Part shown: positions 60,594 to 64,000 of the stretch, in pieces | How the letters are laid out: every line of letters starts with the position of its first letter | How positions within the stretch are numbered: the stretch's first letter is position 1 | DNA from: Citrobacter farmeri | Lineage (GTDB): Bacteria > Pseudomonadota > Gammaproteobacteria > Enterobacterales > Enterobacteriaceae | DNA: 64,000 bases | Assembly (NCBI RefSeq): GCF_019048065.1 | Contig: NZ_CP077291.1 | Coordinates: 3,968,001 to 4,032,000 of the forward strand | Direction of reading: 5' to 3' | Position numbers and translations under genes: made by a program | The notes under the pieces: generated by a model | Database searches by the model: none | What the model was told of the DNA's origin: nothing | What the model saw: the letters and a program-made list of their open reading frames with translations, nothing else

Positions 60594-61712
60594 TTATTCT
60601 CCCCGTGAGTCAGCGTTATCTTTCTTTTGCTGACGCCCCAGTTCACGTACCGCCATCACGCTGACGCCGGCCACCAGACCGACAACGCCGCCAAGCAACC
60701 CGATCGCGCCAGCAGAGATGTTGCCGCCCTCTTTCATGTTCACATCAGGTTTTTCGGAGCGTGGTGTCTGATTTTCCACATGAGCAAGTTGGTGAATACC
60801 CTTATGGAAACCAATGCCCTCTTCATTACAGCCGTAGCAAGGGTGACCAATCGCCACTGGCCATACGCCACCAACGTCGCAGAATTGCAGCGTCGAGCAG
60901 TTACCCCAGGTTTCTGGTCCTTTACAACCAAGATGGTAGAGGCACCAGCCTTCGCGGTGACCTTCATCGCCGAACTCTTTCGCAAAGCGACCGGCATCGA
61001 AGTGCGGGCGTCGTTCGCAGTGTTCGTGAATCAGGCGGCCATAGGCAAAGGTTGGACGGTTTTTCGCATCCAGCTTCGGCGGCTTGCCCCAGGTGATGAT
61101 ATGGGCAACTGTCGCCAGGAAGTTATGCGGGTTCGGCGGGCAGCCTGGAATATTGATGATGGTTTTACCTGGCAGAACCTCCTGCAGGCCAACCGCACCG
61201 GTCGGGTTCACGCCAGCAGCGGCGACACCGCCCCACGCTGCACAGGAACCGATAGCGATAATCGCTGCTGCGCCTTCTGCCGCTTTGCGGATATGGTCCA
61301 CAATCGGCTCACCGGCAACCATACAGTAAATACCGTTATCTTTTAGTGGGATAGAACCATCAACGACCAACACATACTGCCCTTTATACTTCTCAAGCGC
61401 ATTGTGTTTGTTCTCTTCAACCTGGTGGCCGAAGGCGGCGGAAAGTACCTCATGATATTCCAGAGAGATGGTCTCCAGAACGAGGGTTTCTACCGTGGGG
61501 TGGGTCGCACGAAGGAGGGATTCGGTACACCCTGTGCACTCCTGAGCACCAATCCAGACAACCGGCGGGCGCTGCGGACGGGATACCGATTCAGCCATTT
61601 CGGCGGCGGCTTTGCTACTGAGCCCCATCGTGGCGGCGAGTGCTGCACAAAGCTTCATGAAATCACGACGGTTTACGCCATGGGAATTAATGAGAGTGTT
61701 ATCTCCAGTCAT
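60594..61712 (-). CDS. hybO: Hydrogenase-2 small subunit HybO
   Basis: 372 residues, first gene of the operon. Tat signal NRRDFMKLC, iron-sulfur ligands starting with [13 protein letters not shown], and a C-terminal transmembrane anchor ([19 protein letters not shown]). The upstream gap of 189 bases to yghW carries the operon promoter; TTTTGC...GCAAAA at 61748-61766 is an inverted repeat in the leader. Confidence 0.97.
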   Translation of the reverse strand: MTGDNTLINSHGVNRRDFMKLCAALAATMGLSSKAAAEMAESVSRPQRPPVVWIGAQECTGCTESLLRATHPTVETLVLETISLEYHEVLSAAFGHQVEENKHNALEKYKGQYVLVVDGSIPLKDNGIYCMVAGEPIVDHIRKAAEGAAAIIAIGSCAAWGGVAAAGVNPTGAVGLQEVLPGKTIINIPGCPPNPHNFLATVAHIITWGKPPKLDAKNRPTFAYGRLIHEHCERRPHFDAGRFAKEFGDEGHREGWCLYHLGCKGPETWGNCSTLQFCDVGGVWPVAIGHPCYGCNEEGIGFHKGIHQLAHVENQTPRSEKPDVNMKEGGNISAGAIGLLGGVVGLVAGVSVMAVRELGRQQKKDNADSRGE

Positions 61713-61901
61713 TTTATAGTTATTCCGTTACGAAGACCTGGCTCTTATTTTGCATCAATCGCAAAACCGTAACTGCGATCGGTGCGCCATTTACCACACT
61801 TTTGTTATGGTTATGTAGCCTATAATACTGCGCGGGAATAATAAAACGAAGGGAGTAGCGGCTAGTGTAAGTAATTAAAGCAAGATAATACCCCCTTTGG
61901 A

Positions 61902-62189
61902 TCAACCTTCGAGTCGATAACCGGCCATGAAAAAGCGAATTGTGGTGCTGGATTGATTTTCCCGAAAGAAATCCATCACCATCTCTTTATCCAGGCCGTA
62001 GCGGCGCGTCAGGATCCCCGCTTCCCAGGCACTGAGTTGCCTGTCACCGGTTTTTTCAAACATACGATGTGAGAATCCTAATACGAAGCCGCGTTTATAA
62101 TCCGAACAAAAATCCGCCACATTGCGGGCGCTGTCAGCCTGCGTGGCGCTTAATCCGGCCATCAGGCCCTTGCCAAAATGATTGTTCAT
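61902..62189 (-). CDS. yghW: DUF2623 protein YghW
   Basis: 95 residues, the E. coli YghW length, with the conserved core [26 protein letters not shown]. Start after GGAGGGG. Function unknown. It sits directly upstream of hybO as in E. coli, so a link to hydrogenase or anaerobic metabolism is possible but unproven. Confidence 0.9.
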   Translation of the reverse strand: MNNHFGKGLMAGLSATQADSARNVADFCSDYKRGFVLGFSHRMFEKTGDRQLSAWEAGILTRRYGLDKEMVMDFFRENQSSTTIRFFMAGYRLEG

Positions 62190-62201
62190 GTCCCCTCCTT
62201 A

Positions 62202-62229
62202 ATCGCTATATATCAAATTATATAGCGAT
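62202..62229. promoter_or_regulatory. Perfect 11-base inverted repeat before yghW
   Basis: ATCGCTATATA and TATATAGCGAT, separated by six bases, lie 12 bases upstream of the yghW start, over its expected leader or promoter. Form and place fit an operator; the regulator is unknown. Confidence 0.5.
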
Positions 62230-62274
62230 CTTTTAAGCAAAGGCCAGAGGGGTCATCGACTTTTTTACTGTTCC

Positions 62275-63915
62275 TTAGAATGCCACCCACTCATCGCCTG
62301 GCGTAGCGGCTGCCGGGCGTCTTTGACCGGCGGGAGCTGCACTTTTGGCGGGGAGATTAGGCGTGTCATTTTGCGATAAGCGGAACTGCTGAACAGAACG
62401 CTGTAGATCTTCTGTTTGTCTCTCCAGCGCAGCGGCGGCGGCGGAGACTTGTTCCACCAGCGCCGCGTTTTGCTGCGTGACGCCATCCATCTGAGTAATC
62501 GCGACACCCACCTGAGAAATCCCTTTGCTCTGCTCTTCAGACGCCGAGGCAATTTGTTTCATGATGGTATTGACCTCCGTCACGCCGCTCAGGATCGCTT
62601 CCATCGTCGAACCGGTATCCTTCACCAGCACTGCACCATGGTCGACGCGGCGAGCAGATTCAGCAATCAACGTTTCAATCTCTTTTGCTGCGTTGGCGCT
62701 ACGACTCGCCAGATTACGCACCTCGCCAGCAACGACGGCAAACCCACGCCCTTGCTCACCCGCACGTGCCGCTTCGACCGCAGCGTTCAATGCAAGAATG
62801 TTGGTCTGGAAGGCAATACTATTGATGACGGTCGTAATTTCAGCAATCTGCTTCGAGCTGGCGGAAATGCCGTCCATTGTCTCGACCACTTCAGACACCA
62901 GCGCCCCCCCTTTCCCTGCCGTCCGTGATGCAGCCTCAGCCAGAAGGCTAGCCTGGCGCGCGTTATCCGCATTCAGCTTCACCGTGGCGGTAAGCTGTTC
63001 CATGCTCGCGGCAGTCTCTTCCAGCGCAGCGGCCTGCTCTTCCGTTCGTGATGAAAGATCGTTGTTGCCGCTGGAGATTTCCGTGGCACCGCGCCAGATA
63101 TTGTCGCTGCCTGAACGGATCGTGTGTACCGCATCGCGCAGGCTGTCCTGCATCCCGCGCAATAAAGGCACCAGTTGACCGACACAGTTGCGGCCAATGT
63201 CGTCAATCGGCTGGCTGAGATCGCCCTGAGCTATCTGGCGAAACTGTTGACGGATCCGCGCCAGCGGTTTCACCAGCATGGTCACCAGATAGCGATCGGT
63301 GAAGAAGAGGATCGCGATGCCCAGGATCGCCGCGCCGACGATCAGCGTACGGATGATCGACGTTTTACTATCCACCATCACGCGGGTTTGATCGAGAATA
63401 ACGCCTGCGGCTTTATTAAAGCGCTCCGCACTGGCACCAAACGCCCGGCTCAATGCCGGCGTCACGTTGTTTGCCTGTTCGCTCCAGGCGCTCTGAGTCC
63501 CCTGTTGCGCCAGTTGCATTTGCGGCGTGACGCCTTTGTCGAGCAGATCCTGCCAGCTCGCCAGCACGGCGGCGGAGACGTCGGGATCCATTGGGCCTGG
63601 CGAAAGGGTTTTCATCTCTTGCAGTTTTTTGCTCATATTATCCAACGCCTGTTGCACGGGAGCGAAATCCGGCGTACCGCCGCTGGCTTTCAACTCCATC
63701 GCGCGACTGAGTCGGGTAACAAAGCGGAAATACTGATCGTTGCCCTGGCTGAGCACCGTCATCTGACGAACAAGATGGCGATCGACTTCGTTGCCATCAG
63801 CGACACGAGAAAGAGACCAGGTGCTGTACAAACCCACACCCACCCACATTAAACAGAAAATACCAAGGATCGTCAGCATGACTACCCGGATGGTGAAATT
63901 ACGCAGTATGTGCAT
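62275..63915 (-). CDS. Methyl-accepting chemotaxis protein
   Basis: 546 residues. TM1 about 10-30, a four-helix-type periplasmic sensor to about 188, TM2 about 189-212, HAMP, methylation helices and the invariant tip [20 protein letters not shown]. The C-terminal five residues EWVAF fit the xWxxF tether for CheR/CheB, so it is a full receptor of the Tar/Tsr type. The ligand is unknown. A receptor gene next to hybO is also known to me from Salmonella, though not from E. coli K-12. Confidence 0.94.
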   Translation of the reverse strand: MHILRNFTIRVVMLTILGIFCLMWVGVGLYSTWSLSRVADGNEVDRHLVRQMTVLSQGNDQYFRFVTRLSRAMELKASGGTPDFAPVQQALDNMSKKLQEMKTLSPGPMDPDVSAAVLASWQDLLDKGVTPQMQLAQQGTQSAWSEQANNVTPALSRAFGASAERFNKAAGVILDQTRVMVDSKTSIIRTLIVGAAILGIAILFFTDRYLVTMLVKPLARIRQQFRQIAQGDLSQPIDDIGRNCVGQLVPLLRGMQDSLRDAVHTIRSGSDNIWRGATEISSGNNDLSSRTEEQAAALEETAASMEQLTATVKLNADNARQASLLAEAASRTAGKGGALVSEVVETMDGISASSKQIAEITTVINSIAFQTNILALNAAVEAARAGEQGRGFAVVAGEVRNLASRSANAAKEIETLIAESARRVDHGAVLVKDTGSTMEAILSGVTEVNTIMKQIASASEEQSKGISQVGVAITQMDGVTQQNAALVEQVSAAAAALERQTEDLQRSVQQFRLSQNDTPNLPAKSAAPAGQRRPAAATPGDEWVAF

Positions 63916-63967
63916 ATATGTTCCTTGCCGTTAGGGAAAAGTCGCCCAGAGGCGAGTCTTAATCTCG

Positions 63968-63994
63968 TTATCGGCAAAGAACGAAGAATATATA
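63968..63994 (-). promoter_or_regulatory. Sigma-28 (FliA) promoter of the chemoreceptor
   Basis: On the minus strand TATA-N15-GCCGATAA differs from the consensus TAAA-N15-GCCGATAA at one base. It lies 53 bases before the receptor start, linking the gene to the flagellar regulon. Confidence 0.82.
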
Positions 63995-64000
63995 CTGCCT

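Overview
The window reads as chromosome of an enterobacterium close to Escherichia, Salmonella and Citrobacter. Its backbone follows the E. coli K-12 order from yggP-cmtA-cmtB-tktA through speBA, metK, galP, gshB, hemW, ansB, mutY, nupG and speC to the tRNA-Phe gene, and resumes with gss-yghU-hyb-yghW. Citrobacter is my best guess for the genus. That is inference from gene content and order; I ran no database comparison.

Bases 1-32,300 are core backbone: a mannitol-type PTS operon with a sorbitol/sorbose-type dehydrogenase (yggP, cut by the window edge), transketolase, the LoiP protease, the arginine-to-putrescine pathway (speA, speB, with the 43-residue yqgB), SAM synthetase, galactose permease under GalR and CRP sites, the sprT-endA-rsmE-gshB-yqgE-ruvX run, the yggSTU-rdgB-hemW run, asparaginase II, trmB-yggL, mutY-yggX-mltC, nupG, speC and yqgA. 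REP-type palindromes sit in four gene gaps.

A tRNA-Phe gene (32,389-32,464) marks the start of an accessory region of about 19.7 kb lying between it and gss. E. coli K-12 carries unrelated genes there. Three blocks are present: (i) an orphan fimbrial chaperone plus adhesin-like subunit with no usher; (ii) a 3,488-residue inverse autotransporter of the intimin/invasin family with 25 immunoglobulin-like repeats in four classes; (iii) a carbohydrate cluster with a methylthioribose-type kinase, its isomerase, a class II aldolase, a sugar-type transporter and a SorC-family regulator. Block (iii) has the three enzymes of the dihydroxyacetone-phosphate shunt, which recycles 5-deoxyribose or methylthioribose, the by-products of radical-SAM and polyamine chemistry. 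It lacks the later methionine-salvage genes.

Bases 52,184-61,712 hold glutathionylspermidine synthetase/amidase, the glutathione transferase YghU, and the complete hydrogenase-2 operon hybOABCDEFG, whose genes overlap or abut. The window ends with yghW and a chemoreceptor preceded by a near-consensus flagellar sigma-28 promoter.

The strongest items for follow-up are the shunt cluster with its dedicated transporter and regulator, the giant adhesin with its 618-bp super-repeat and novel-looking C-terminal domain, and a terminator/antiterminator-like leader directly in front of speC.
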